From: Niabella insulamsoli
Lineage (GTDB): Bacteria > Bacteroidota > Bacteroidia > Chitinophagales > Chitinophagaceae
Length of the DNA stretch: 64,000 nt
Assembly: GCF_039652435.2 (NCBI RefSeq)
Contig: NZ_CP190246.1
Location: 4,216,001 to 4,280,000, forward strand
Direction: 5' to 3'
Positions within the stretch are counted from its first letter, which is position 1. Every line of letters begins with the position of its first letter. Positions 43,422 through 52,714 of this stretch are shown here, piece after piece. The notes below the pieces were generated by a model. It was not told the DNA's origin. It did not search any database and saw nothing but the letters and a program-made list of their open reading frames with translations. The translations under genes were made by a program, and so were the position numbers.

Positions 43422-45031
43422 TTAGTCAATGTCGTTAACTATTTGTTCTTCATCGTCTTCGATTATATCGTCTACTTGAGGGTGAAAGTGTTTTTCAATA
43501 CCCCAATTTCTGATGATCCAATTAGTTAATTCCTCTCTTCTTTTACTTCTGTTTTTAGGTGTCCAATCTTCATATTCAGCAATTTTACGTTCTTGTCTTA
43601 TGTCAGAATTGGAATAAGAAAAGCCTGCACCTGCAATTCCTTTTTTTCTCTCAAATTCAAAATTGCTGTATCGTGAGTTGTCTTTGGTAAGCACTAAATT
43701 AGAAATGTCGTGTGTAAATTTCTTTCGTTCTTCTACTGAAAATTTTGACAGCCAATTTGAATTAACATCTGGATTTTGTGGCAATATATGTTCGATTGTA
43801 GAGTCGGTTAAATCTTCCCAATTTAATTTTGGTTTGTTCTTGCCATTTAACAGAAACAGTTCATATTCAAAAAGTGTGTATTTTAGTAGCCGTCTATATT
43901 GATACCAGTCAAAAAAATCCATTTTAAGCGATTTTCTGAAACCATTTTCAGGTGAATACCAATTTATCATTCCGTATATCCATTCTGTAACAGAAAGCAT
44001 TGAATGTTTTGTTGAAAATATATCATCTGCCCAACGATAGAACTTTGATAAACCTGCATTACTTCGTTTACTTTCCCAAAGAAATACTCGGTAAGAGAAA
44101 ATTTCAAGCGATTTTAAAAGTTCAATATATTCCTCATTTAATGCGTTGTTATTTTCACGTTTAATCCGTGAAGCGACTATTAAAGGAAGATAATTGGCAA
44201 TATTTCCCGCATTTCTAATTTTGGTAAGCAAATCAAATTCATTGCTGTCAAACGAAGTATTATTTGGTTTTATAATAGCAGAATAATGTTTTGAACATAG
44301 GGCAAGTCCATCTACAAACTTCAACAAAAAAATTTTCACTTCTTCTTTGGTCTTAATCGAAAAATTTCTCAAAGGGATTACATCATCAGATTTAAAGCCA
44401 TTGTAGCCATCCCAATTTTTGGGTGTATAGTTTACAAACAATGTCCAAGCAATTCGTAAACATTGACTTTCACTACCGTTGCATTTTGCAATGTTTACAT
44501 AAACTTCTTTCCAAGTTTTGTTAATAATTTTGGTGAAATCTTCTTTTTCTGAAGCATCTTCAATATTTCTGTAAACCCAATACATTAAATAATTTTTGAG
44601 CAGTTCCATAGATGACAAATCTTTTCCTCTTGAATTCATTAGTTCAAAAGTCATCCCTATTTCACTTTCTATCTCGATTGGATAAAAGGAAAAATGTAAT
44701 TTGCGAATAATAGCATCAAATAAATCTTTCAAATATACTTCACCATTCTGAGCTCTTATTTCCAATTGCTCCTCAATATGCCTTTTCAAAAAGCAGTATG
44801 CCTCATAAATTCTTTTTTGATGAACTGAGTTTGGTTCCAAATTGCTAACGCCCTTAGATACTACATCTGAATAAAAGTCTGAAGTATCATTATTTAATCT
44901 AAGCTTACTTTTACTTCCCGAATGCAGATAGATAGGAATTTCGGCTGAAAAGTCTTCTTCGCTAATTTCATTTAGTTCTTTCAAGATTATTGATAAATAA
45001 ATACTACAAGTTGTAAGTCGTTGCTGTCCAT
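43422..45031 (-). pseudogene. DUF262/DUF1524 (GmrSD-like) defence gene, C-terminal part, split by IS3
   Basis: The frame runs from the IS border (45031) to 43422, giving about 535 residues. It starts in the middle of the DUF262 motif DGQQRLTT (the DG comes from the other fragment) and carries the C-terminal HNH-like DUF1524 with STIEHILPQNPDVNSNW and ISNLVLTKDNSRYSN. In GmrSD-type restriction systems DUF262 is an NTPase and DUF1524 the nuclease that cuts modified phage DNA. Joined to 46473-46711, counting the CCAT duplication once, it gives exactly 614 codons plus stop. The insertion should disable it. A shorter frame begins at a Met at 44984. Confidence 0.85.
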
Positions 45032-45098
45032 TGTCTTAGCCCCCTAAAAGGCTGGACTAAAATTGTAAATTAATTTAGTCACAGTAAATTTAGGAATT

Positions 45099-45416
45099 AT
45101 GACGAAAACAAGACGACAGTTTACGCCTGAGGAGAAGTACAGCATCCTTCAGGAAGCAGAGCGGGAAGGGACAACCGAGGTAGCCCGTAAGTACAACTTA
45201 GCTCATTCAGTACTTAGTTACTGGAGGAAAAAGTATCTGGCCAAAGGCAAAGACGGTTTAAAGGCCAGTTATAAGAAGGTTGATCCACAGCTCAGAGCTT
45301 TGGAGGAAGAGAACGAACGGTTAAAGCGGCTGATAGCTAAACAGGCCATTGAGCTGGAGTTTAAAACCGAGCTTTTAAAAAAAAGCGATGCCCATTATCA
45401 GAAACTAAGGAAATGA
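45099..45416 (+). CDS. IS3 transposase OrfA (helix-turn-helix)
   Basis: 105 residues. An N-terminal helix-turn-helix (RQFTPEEKYSILQEAEREGTT, then EVARKYNLAHSVLSYWRKKY) binds the inverted repeats; a C-terminal coiled coil (residues 65-100, ALEEENERLKRLIAKQAIEL) mediates dimerization. The stop overlaps the OrfB start (ATGA). An A8G run (45377-45385) lies just before the stop and fits a -1 frameshift site that makes the OrfAB fusion. Confidence 0.92.
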   Translation: MTKTRRQFTPEEKYSILQEAEREGTTEVARKYNLAHSVLSYWRKKYLAKGKDGLKASYKKVDPQLRALEEENERLKRLIAKQAIELEFKTELLKKSDAHYQKLRK

Positions 45417-46468
45417 TCGTAGAGTACAAAAGCAAGGTCGGCGTGAATGATCTTTGCCAGTGGGCATCAGTAGCCAGGAGCAGTCTGTATTATCATGCTC
45501 ATCCTGGTCCAAGAGGGATCAGGCCAAGTACGCACACGATGATAGGTAATTGCGGCCTTGTAGAAAATAGCCTGGTCGTAGACCAGATGCGTGCTATTCT
45601 TTCGATGGACTATTGCGTGTATGGTTACCGGAAGATGACCGAAGAGCTGCGTGATCTGGAGTACACGATCAATCCTAAGAAGGTGTATCGTCTAATGAAG
45701 GAAAGCCATTTATTATGCGGCAAGCGTATAAAAGTTCAAGGTAAACGCAAATGGGTGGAGCATCGCCGAATTGAGGCAAAGCAACCTATGGAATATCTGT
45801 GTCTGGATATCAAATACATCTGGGTTCAGGGCGAAGGCCGCTGGTATTACCAGTTAGCCATAATGGATGTGTTCAGCCGCAGGATCCTGTGCTGGATTTT
45901 TCAGCGAAGCGTCCGCCAGACAGATGTAATTGCACTGATGCGATGGCTGGACCTTCGTTTTGGCTTAAAGGGGGTCATCATCCGCAATGACAATGGTTCA
46001 CAGTTCATCGCCCATAAGGTTCGCGAAGCATTACGGTCAATGGAAGCAAAACAGGAATTTACACACGTGGCCACGCCTGAGGAAAATGCCTATATCGAGG
46101 CCTTTCACTCCATCGAGCAGCATGAGTTGATCGAGCGGCATTCTTTTGCAAGCTTCTACGACGCCAAGCAGCACATTGGAAAATATATGCACTGGTATAA
46201 CCGAAGACGCAAACATGGCGCTATAGGCTTCATTACACCAATGCAAAAATGGGCACAGGGCTTATCCCGAACAGCTGTTAAGGCACTAATGAAGCAAGGG
46301 GCGATGTGCTTGTCAAGGCCGGACAGCATGGCTATGAGCGCTGAGTCCGCTTTGTATAGCCTTGACAAGTGCAGCGAACCGGCTTATCTTTGCCTGGACG
46401 GTGACCGGGATAACGATGAATTAGTAGCAAACCATTTTGAAAAATCAGTCCAGTTTATAAGGGGTTAA
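45413..46468 (+). CDS. IS3 transposase OrfB (DDE integrase core)
   Basis: 351 residues. HTH-21-like N-terminus (YGYRKMTEELRDLEYTINPKK) precedes an rve integrase core with the DDE residues: D in LCLDIKYIWVQ, D in IIRNDNGSQFIA, and E in TPEENAYIEAFHSI. The frame is open upstream to the A8G slippage run, so a fused OrfAB is possible. It catalyses strand transfer of the element. The sequence is intact, so the element may still move. Confidence 0.93.
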   Translation: MIVEYKSKVGVNDLCQWASVARSSLYYHAHPGPRGIRPSTHTMIGNCGLVENSLVVDQMRAILSMDYCVYGYRKMTEELRDLEYTINPKKVYRLMKESHLLCGKRIKVQGKRKWVEHRRIEAKQPMEYLCLDIKYIWVQGEGRWYYQLAIMDVFSRRILCWIFQRSVRQTDVIALMRWLDLRFGLKGVIIRNDNGSQFIAHKVREALRSMEAKQEFTHVATPEENAYIEAFHSIEQHELIERHSFASFYDAKQHIGKYMHWYNRRRKHGAIGFITPMQKWAQGLSRTAVKALMKQGAMCLSRPDSMAMSAESALYSLDKCSEPAYLCLDGDRDNDELVANHFEKSVQFIRG

Positions 46469-46472
46469 GACA

Positions 46473-46711
46473 CCATCAACAATGTCAACAATTTCAAGCT
46501 TTTTAGTACCATAATTTTCTGTAGGCTTGTCTATTGGCTGATAAATAACAATTGTTCCTGTGTAATGGCTAATTATTTTGTCATCAATCAATGCATCAAT
46601 ATCTTGTACAAAATCTTTCCATTGTTTTGTTTCCCAAGCGTAGCCTCTTTGATAATCTGGAATTTGAAAAATTTTCCCTTCTAAAATATTCGATAATGTC
46701 TTTTTCTCCAT
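46473..46711 (-). pseudogene. DUF262/DUF1524 gene, N-terminal part
   Basis: The first 79 codons of the interrupted gene: MEKKTLSNILEGKIFQIPDYQRGYAW, a typical DUF262 start with the conserved PDYQRGY/W, then EIVDIVDG ending at the IS border. In the ungrouped frame it continues a few codons into the IS (to 46445). It joins in frame with 43422-45031. The upstream region 46712-46964 holds no other gene. Confidence 0.85.
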
Positions 46712-46964
46712 GTAAAAATTATGTTTGAATATATCAAAGGTGGCAAAGCTACAGTTGATAAAAGAATTTTTAAAAGCTCAATGGTAATACTCTCAGTTGC
46801 GACTTTAGTGCAAGGTGAAAGTAGTTAGCCTTAAATGCTTGAATGTTCAGTTCCGCAATATTTACAATGAAACTTAGCTCTCTTGTTTGGATTCTTTCGT
46901 TAATACTTACTCCGTTCGGTTTTTTAGATTCACCGTTAGTTCTGCAAATCTGTTAATATTAGCT

Positions 46965-48056
46965 TTAGTGAATGCTTTTTATCTGGTTTGGAACATCTGT
47001 AATTTTTAAATCAGCGGTGTTTAGCAAGAGTTTTTCTTTGCCAGTGATTGTATGACCAAGGTCCAATTTGCCCATAAATTCAGTAGGATTATTTTGAAAA
47101 CTTAAAATCTCATCAGTTGTTGGTTGTCGCTTTAAGAAAAATGTTAAAATTTCCTGAGGAGAATACTGATTTGCATTAGCTTGAACTTGTGCATTGCTTG
47201 AATTTGTGATTAATGATTGAATATCTGCTATTAATTTTGTCGTGTCTTTATTTGAAGCTCTAAATATTTGAGTCAATTGTCTTGCCACGAAGTATTCTTT
47301 TGATTCCTCGTTATTTTCGGCGTAAAAACTACCTCCAATATTAACAACTGGCGATGTAATTTTTCCGTCGCCCTCACTCTTCGAATAAATTCTTGCATAA
47401 TATTGAACAACATGCATACCTGTGCATAAAAAAATACCTTTAGCATTTGTCAAATCAAACAACTCGTTTATCTCTTTGCCTATTTTTCTTAAGTCAGAAA
47501 ATTTCGGTTTTATTTGAGATGTACCATCTATGGAAATTGAGAAATCAGAAAACTGATCCATTGTAAGTCCGGCAGTAATTTTAGCAAATGGCGCACCTCC
47601 ATCTCCCTGTAAAGTCGTTCCTTTTGATATAAACTTTTTATAAAGAACATCTTTCTCTTTTGATATTAGCGTGGGTTCTATTTTATAATCAGATAATAAA
47701 ATTGCTCCTTGTGGTTTGAGCTGATTTGTCGAATCTAATATCCAGATTGTACCTAATTGCCCAAGTATGTCACTTTTATATTTTGTACCATTTAAGTCAA
47801 CCCTCCAACCTTCTTCCCCAATTTTTATTTCTTTTGGCTGTTCTTCTGGAGTGATCACTTCGTCTATCTCAATATTCGAAATTCTATTGAGCCTAGTTTT
47901 AATAGTTTCTTTTTCCTTTTTTTCATTTAGTACTTCCTGCTCAGCTTGCGTCTTTTCACTTGTCAGTTTTGCAATTTGAGCTTTCAACTCTTTTTTGCTT
48001 TGTCCATAACTGCATAGTCCAAATAAGGTGAAAATAATAAAAATTGAACTTCTCAT
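46965..48056 (-). CDS. Secreted coiled-coil protein of unknown function
   Basis: 363 residues. A signal peptide (MRSSIFIIFTLFGLCSYGQ) is followed by a coiled coil (residues 20-60, ELKAQIAKLTSEKTQAEQEV) and a domain of about 300 residues with no motif I can name (FSDFSISIDGTSQ, HVVQYYARIYSK). It is the third gene of a minus-strand run with two unknown small genes upstream. AT-rich codon use matches the island. Possibly part of a defence or envelope cassette; function not assigned. Confidence 0.6.
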   Translation of the reverse strand: MRSSIFIIFTLFGLCSYGQSKKELKAQIAKLTSEKTQAEQEVLNEKKEKETIKTRLNRISNIEIDEVITPEEQPKEIKIGEEGWRVDLNGTKYKSDILGQLGTIWILDSTNQLKPQGAILLSDYKIEPTLISKEKDVLYKKFISKGTTLQGDGGAPFAKITAGLTMDQFSDFSISIDGTSQIKPKFSDLRKIGKEINELFDLTNAKGIFLCTGMHVVQYYARIYSKSEGDGKITSPVVNIGGSFYAENNEESKEYFVARQLTQIFRASNKDTTKLIADIQSLITNSSNAQVQANANQYSPQEILTFFLKRQPTTDEILSFQNNPTEFMGKLDLGHTITGKEKLLLNTADLKITDVPNQIKSIH

Positions 48057-48158
48057 ATTGGTATTTGATTTGATTAAGGCGTTTTTAAAATTATTCCCAA
48101 CGTTGCTGCGTTGGCAATTTGGCGGTGTTCTGTATTTCGTCAGCCGCAGCCACTGTTG

Positions 48159-48587
48159 TTATATTTTTGTCATTAAAAACAAATAAATGTTATAGTAAGC
48201 TATGGCGACGAAAATAATTTTAGCGATAAAAAACAACCAGGTAAGGAACGGTATGTAATTTGGAACTTTCACATCAGCAATCTCTGCGTCAGTCAGCTTG
48301 CCTTCATCAAATCTTTTTGCTTTAATTGAATAAATTATATAAATATTTATAGCTCGCCATACATACTGAAACAGGTCTAATAATAAACCGATAACTACAA
48401 ACTTCAATGGTAACACTAACTCTTTTGGAATTATGTTATGCGTCAGATCTGTATTCTTGAAAATCCATATAATTCCAATTGCAGCAAGTGCAAGATTTCT
48501 AACTAAATCGCTTATTTTTCCGGTGTCGTCATGAAAGTCTTCCAGCCAGTCTTTCAGAGGCTTTTTAATATCTTCACTCTGTCCCAT
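48159..48587 (-). CDS. Small membrane protein of unknown function
   Basis: 142 residues with three hydrophobic segments (residues 28-45, 60-82 and 112-138) and a charged N-terminal stretch (SEDIKKPLKDWLEDFHDD). No family is recognised. It is separated by 2 bases from the 65-residue gene upstream and by 102 from the coiled-coil gene downstream. The three form a unit that may encode an uncharacterised membrane system. Confidence 0.6.
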   Translation of the reverse strand: MGQSEDIKKPLKDWLEDFHDDTGKISDLVRNLALAAIGIIWIFKNTDLTHNIIPKELVLPLKFVVIGLLLDLFQYVWRAINIYIIYSIKAKRFDEGKLTDAEIADVKVPNYIPFLTWLFFIAKIIFVAIAYYNIYLFLMTKI

Positions 48588-48589
48588 AT

Positions 48590-48787
48590 TTATGCTTTTT
48601 TAGGTCCGCCACTTCTTGAACCACCTCGTTTAGAAGAACCAATAGTTTTCTTTGGTGCACTTTCACGAATTGTTGTTTCCGGATGTTTTTTTGAATAGTC
48701 CTTTGAAACATATTTTCCCGTCTTTTTACTACGGTATATTCCTTTTTCAGAACTTTTTTCAGTTTTTTTGTTCTTGTCTTTAGCCAT
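48590..48787 (-). CDS. Small lysine-rich protein of unknown function
   Basis: 65 residues, very basic: KDKNKKTEKSSEKGIYRSKKTG, then YVSKDYSKKHPETT, then a Ser/Gly/Lys tail (SSKRGGSRSGGPKKA). Basic small proteins with YxSKxxGKYVSK look like a recurrent family of unknown role; I cannot name it. First gene of the three-gene minus-strand unit. Confidence 0.5.
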   Translation of the reverse strand: MAKDKNKKTEKSSEKGIYRSKKTGKYVSKDYSKKHPETTIRESAPKKTIGSSKRGGSRSGGPKKA

Positions 48788-49538
48788 AATACGTAGTTAA
48801 GGTTTCGTCAATAATAGCTGCAAACACATATAAGGTATTTGAGAAGTCTACTAAAAAGCCTAATTCTATCGGCGTTCGCTTGTCGATATACTTTTGTCTT
48901 AACCGAAGCTTCTACACCTGTTGTTAGAAATAAAGTATTTTTCATCTTTGCCTGCAGCAACTCTTTTTGGTAAGCAGTTGAGTTTCTTTTATCTTATGCA
49001 CTAAGATAAAGTAAGTTTTGTATTTTTTTATAAAATATTTTTGGTGGTGTCCCTTCTATCAGTAAAGGGGTAATTACGGTAAGCTGCAGTTAGGGGTATA
49101 GCTACTGGCTACACTTCATCAGCCGGTTCGAATATACAAGCTCTTACTCTTAGCACGAGCGGTTTCCGATTGCAAAAGAGACATTTTAACTGCTTAGTCC
49201 CTTGCTTGATTAGAAGCCGCACCATACAAGGTATTTGTATTATGGGCTGTAATGGTGCGACTTCAAAGTATGTCTGATTGTTTTGAGTGTTTTTGCTCAC
49301 CCCCTGTTATCCAGGTAGCCATAGTGCCTGACGCCGGTAAATCGACTTCTACGCTGCGCTTTTTTGTATTATTTGATGCTATTTGTACTTTAAGCAATAC
49401 AAATGCGCTGCACAGGACATTCTTAATTTAGCCATCTAAAAGATAAAGTCATTTTTAGTATTAGAAAATTTATAGTTTTAGCTTTATGCTTTAATATAAA
49501 CTACTAAGTAATTGTAAGATCGAAAAGACCCTCAAATA
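48788..49538. other. Gene-free leader of the mobilization module
   Basis: No credible gene. A hairpin lies at 49213-49264 (see separate entry). The last 100 bases before 49539 are AT-rich and hold the likely promoter of the first mobilization-module gene. A 63-codon minus-strand frame (49109-49300) overlaps the hairpin and has no supporting features. Confidence 0.5.
49213..49264. repeat. Inverted repeat with 13-base arms
   Basis: GAAGCCGCACCAT (49213-49225) is complementary to ATGGTGCGACTTC (49252-49264) except for one position, with a 26-base loop. No T-run follows in either direction, so it is not a terminator. It could be a protein-binding site, a recombination site remnant, or a folded RNA. 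Confidence 0.55.
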
Positions 49539-50456
49539 ATGAAAATCCCTCGTTCTGTTATCACCCGACTTAATTTTAGGTATGCTTCAGCCGTTGACGT
49601 ACATGGTAAGCTACCCAATGAATCCAGAGCTATATCCGATAATGTAAGGGTATTTATAGATCGTGAAATCCGCAAAGGGAGTGCGATCAGCCTGGTTGAT
49701 TTTGACATCGGGCTTTCTGAAAAGACCTTCTGGGATATCGAACATTTTGAAAGCTTCTGCGAAAACATCTATTTTACTTTTAAACCAGGTTTTATTACCA
49801 AGCTTATCCGCCTATTGCCAGATATCGACCAAGAGGATATCCATCATTTTTATCAGCTATTAAAAACTCGTCCTGTTGCCTATACTAATGCGATTGACCA
49901 TCCGGAAGACCCTTACCTGCATTTTATTGGAAAAAAGATTCAAAGCCTTGAGAAAACTGAAATTTTTAAAGAGGTAATTCGGCTAGATAAAGCAAACCGC
50001 CAAAAGCTGCTTAATGCCCTCCAACAACACAAACTGGCCTTTAAAAACGAAGAGGTACCATCTCAACCATTACCGACATTTTCTTTTAGTGAGGTATTGC
50101 AGCCGATTGGCGACAGCGTTGCCTCCACAAAATCCTTTATCCAGCAACAGCTTAAAGCAGCAGAAATACCCTTTGAGCTAATCATGTCCAAACCGATTTT
50201 AAAAACAAGGACAAATAAAAATCCAGATGGTTTTAATGGTGCGCTTGCAGCTATGATTACTGTATTTAAAGACCTGGGATATTTTAAACCCGGACTGACT
50301 TTTTCAGAAATCCTCGACGCGTACCTTCAGGAAACCGGCAACACCATCGGCAAACTATCGGCTTACAAGAGAAATTACTTTAGGGACAACTACTATTTAC
50401 AATATAAAAAGTCGCTGGAAGAACTGGAAATCAAAAAATTAGCGGCACAGTCCTGA
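49539..50456 (+). CDS. Mobilization-module protein of unknown function
   Basis: 305 residues, all intracellular by composition. No named domain is recognised. The C-terminal part (FSEILDAYLQETGNTIGKLSAYKRNYFRDNYYL, residues 250-290; key residues AYLQETGN and YKRNYFR) looks like a helical DNA-binding or regulatory tail found beside Bacteroidota mobilization genes. It opens the plus-strand module that ends in the relaxase. A replication or control role is possible but unproven. Confidence 0.55.
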   Translation: MKIPRSVITRLNFRYASAVDVHGKLPNESRAISDNVRVFIDREIRKGSAISLVDFDIGLSEKTFWDIEHFESFCENIYFTFKPGFITKLIRLLPDIDQEDIHHFYQLLKTRPVAYTNAIDHPEDPYLHFIGKKIQSLEKTEIFKEVIRLDKANRQKLLNALQQHKLAFKNEEVPSQPLPTFSFSEVLQPIGDSVASTKSFIQQQLKAAEIPFELIMSKPILKTRTNKNPDGFNGALAAMITVFKDLGYFKPGLTFSEILDAYLQETGNTIGKLSAYKRNYFRDNYYLQYKKSLEELEIKKLAAQS

Positions 50457-50543
50457 CTTCCCTGATTTTCCAACCTCACCAGCTCGCTCTGGGGCCGTGT
50501 GCGAACTATTTTGCACTCATCGATCACTATAAAAATTTTAAAG

Positions 50544-50906
50544 ATGAGTGTAATCAACCCCTTTGACGACATTAATGACAAACTGGATCAGATCCAAAAA
50601 TCCCTGATTGCCTGGTTTTCCAGGCAGGAAGATCAGGCTAAAAATCAACAGCCAAGAACCTATAGCGAAGATTTTCTAACGCTACCAGAGGTAGCAGTAA
50701 TACTTAAAAAGCCGATCGGCACTATTAGGAGGTATGTCCATTACCGGGGACTTCCTGCTAAACGGTTAGGTAAGCCCTACCTGGTAAAACGACAAGACCT
50801 TAAAACCTGGCTTGAAAAATGGCAGGCCGAAGAAAACCCTCCAGCTACGCCACCCAAAGATGGATACAGCAAAATGCTGGAACACAGGAAGCGCTATGCA
50901 AAATAG
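50544..50906 (+). CDS. Helix-turn-helix (excisionase/MerR-like) DNA-binding protein
   Basis: The ATG at 50544 (MSVINPFDDIND) is preferred to the upstream frame start at 50499; 120 residues. A helix-turn-helix of the Xis/MerR type is clear: DFLTLPEVAVILKKPIGTIRRYVHYRGLPAKRLGKPYLV (residues 44-82; key TLPEVA and IRRYV). These small proteins often act as excision factors or regulators of mobile elements. It precedes the primase-like gene. Confidence 0.8.
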   Translation: MSVINPFDDINDKLDQIQKSLIAWFSRQEDQAKNQQPRTYSEDFLTLPEVAVILKKPIGTIRRYVHYRGLPAKRLGKPYLVKRQDLKTWLEKWQAEENPPATPPKDGYSKMLEHRKRYAK

Positions 50907-50953
50907 GTCTGGCTTCTGTTCCCCCCTTCTTCCTTTACAAATAAAACATCCTT

Positions 50954-51919
50954 ATGAATATCGAAGACATCAAACAAATCCCACTAATAGACTTTCTGGC
51001 TGCTCTTGGCCACCAGCCTGAGAAAATAGCCGGTAAAGAGTATTGGTATAAAAGTCCTTTTAGAAAAGAAAACACCGCCTCCTTTTCCGTTAACATTCAA
51101 AAAAACGTGTGGATTGACTTTGGAACAGGTGAAGGCGGTGGTATTTTTCAGTTAGCTGAAAAAATATACAATGAGCATAGTATTGCCCGATTAATCTCCT
51201 TAATTAAAAATGTTGCACGTGGGCCTTTTTCTATTCTGGAACCCGATTTTTCAAAAAATACAGCAAACCATAGTCCGATAAGTATTATCAAAGTGCTGGA
51301 CATCAGCCATCCAAACCTGGTGGACTATCTTAAGAAAAGATCGATTGATTTGAAGGTAGCAAAATTGTACTGTAAAGAAGTTCATTACCTGATTGATCAA
51401 AATAGTTATTACGCGATTGGTTTTGAAAATAACTCCGGTGGTTGGGAATTGCGCAATCCCAACATTAAAAACGGGATGGCACCTAAAGATATCACGCATT
51501 TAAAAAGCAATTACACAACCTCTCAGCTCACCATTTTTGAAGGGTTCTTTGATTTTCTATCTTTTAAACAATTACAGGCATCCGGCAGACTATCGCCAGG
51601 TATAGATCCTTTAGAAAAATTACTAAAAGAAAATTCTGATTACCTGATTTTAAACTCAACGGCTTTTTTAAAAAAATCACTGCCTCTGATTCGGCAGTAT
51701 CCCAAAGCTAATCTGTTTTTAGATAATGATCTAACGGGCCACAGTGCTGCCAGTACGATAACATCATCGGTAGAAAAAGCGGTCAACTATGCCGTTTTAT
51801 ATCCTGATTGTAAAGATATGAACGATTGGCTTATCCAGCAGCGGGCGTTAGAAAAGTCGACTAACCAAATCCTTGAAGAAGACATAAGGCCGAAAAGATA
51901 CCGAGGCCTTGGCCGATAG
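50954..51919 (+). CDS. DnaG-type primase-like protein with TOPRIM, zinc ligands missing
   Basis: 321 residues. The N-terminal part resembles the CHC2 zinc-finger primase domain (YWYKSPFRKENTASFSVN, WIDFGTGEGGGIFQLAEK), but the Cys and His ligands are not conserved. The TOPRIM part has the Glu in LTIFEGFFDFLSF and the DxD in NLFLDNDLTGHSAAS. Such proteins are typical of Bacteroidota mobilizable elements and could prime replication of transferred single strands. Function inferred from fold and context. Confidence 0.78.
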   Translation: MNIEDIKQIPLIDFLAALGHQPEKIAGKEYWYKSPFRKENTASFSVNIQKNVWIDFGTGEGGGIFQLAEKIYNEHSIARLISLIKNVARGPFSILEPDFSKNTANHSPISIIKVLDISHPNLVDYLKKRSIDLKVAKLYCKEVHYLIDQNSYYAIGFENNSGGWELRNPNIKNGMAPKDITHLKSNYTTSQLTIFEGFFDFLSFKQLQASGRLSPGIDPLEKLLKENSDYLILNSTAFLKKSLPLIRQYPKANLFLDNDLTGHSAASTITSSVEKAVNYAVLYPDCKDMNDWLIQQRALEKSTNQILEEDIRPKRYRGLGR

Positions 51920-51997
51920 GGTTAAATCTAATAAGGATAATTGCAGCTTGCCCTTTTTTTCACTTACTTATTTAATAAAGAACTTAATAAACAGATC

Positions 51998-52711
51998 ATG
52001 AAAACATTTCAATTTAATATCCAGGCCAAAGGAGGTGCAGGCAAATCCATGCTTACTTATCTACAGGCGCTAAAGCAGCAGGCAAATGATCGAGCCTATT
52101 TTGTGGACTTTGACAGCTCAGTAAAATCAAGCTGCCAGCAGTTAAAATTTCTGCAAGGCAAAAAACCTTCACGCTTCGCTACGATGAGTTTACTGGATAC
52201 CCGGGAAAAGCTTGACCGGCAACTGCTTTTTGAAAATCTTTTCGAGCTTGCTCAAAAGGATTATGACTGTTATTACCTGGACTTTGGAGCACCAGAGAGT
52301 GATCAGCTACCCTCGCTATTCTCTAAAGACTATACCATCGAAGAATTTAAATTAGTCCAGGATCAGCTTACTGCGCAGTTTATTTTTAATGTGGTAATTG
52401 CCGGAGGCAGCGCTTATGAGCCTTGCACCCAATACCTGCAAAAAATAGTTTTGCTAAATAAAGGCGTTTTTGAAATTAACCTCTATCCCAATGAAAACAG
52501 TTTTACCGCTACTCCACAACTTTTAGAAGAACTGGCTGCTTTTCAAGCCGTGAAGGGAAACAAGATAAACACACTAAAACCTTTTGGTGATTTTGATAGC
52601 ACTACTGCCCCGCATAAAAACATCCTTCAAAAAATAAGCGAGGGAAAAGGACTGGAAGCCTACCAGTTTATCGAGAAAATAAAAATTCAAAAAGAAATAT
52701 CAAAAATATAA
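51998..52711 (+). CDS. ParA-like P-loop ATPase
   Basis: The ATG at 51998 is chosen because the P-loop follows at residues 9-15; 237 residues. The Walker A is KGGAGKS (deviant Walker type of the ParA/MinD family) and the second motif is YYLDFGAPES. The usual ParA signature Lys is present. It may position the element or control its copy number or transfer. No adjacent ParB was found; the next two genes are of unknown role. It lies within the mobilization module. Confidence 0.75.
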   Translation: MKTFQFNIQAKGGAGKSMLTYLQALKQQANDRAYFVDFDSSVKSSCQQLKFLQGKKPSRFATMSLLDTREKLDRQLLFENLFELAQKDYDCYYLDFGAPESDQLPSLFSKDYTIEEFKLVQDQLTAQFIFNVVIAGGSAYEPCTQYLQKIVLLNKGVFEINLYPNENSFTATPQLLEELAAFQAVKGNKINTLKPFGDFDSTTAPHKNILQKISEGKGLEAYQFIEKIKIQKEISKI

Positions 52712-52714
52712 GCG

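Larger units (their letters stand above)
45032..46472 (+). mobile_element. IS3-family insertion sequence
   Basis: A 1441-bp element bounded by imperfect terminal inverted repeats: TGTCTTAGCCCC at the left and TGTCTTAACCCC (complement) at the right. A 4-bp duplication CCAT flanks it (45028-45031 and 46473-46476). Two overlapping transposase genes, orfA and orfB, fill it. The element is richer in GC than the surrounding island, as expected for a recent arrival. It interrupts the DUF262/DUF1524 gene. Confidence 0.93.

Noticed and set aside
49109..49300. A 63-codon minus-strand frame in the leader of the mobilization module
   Set aside because: It overlaps an inverted repeat, has no domain, and has no clear start context.
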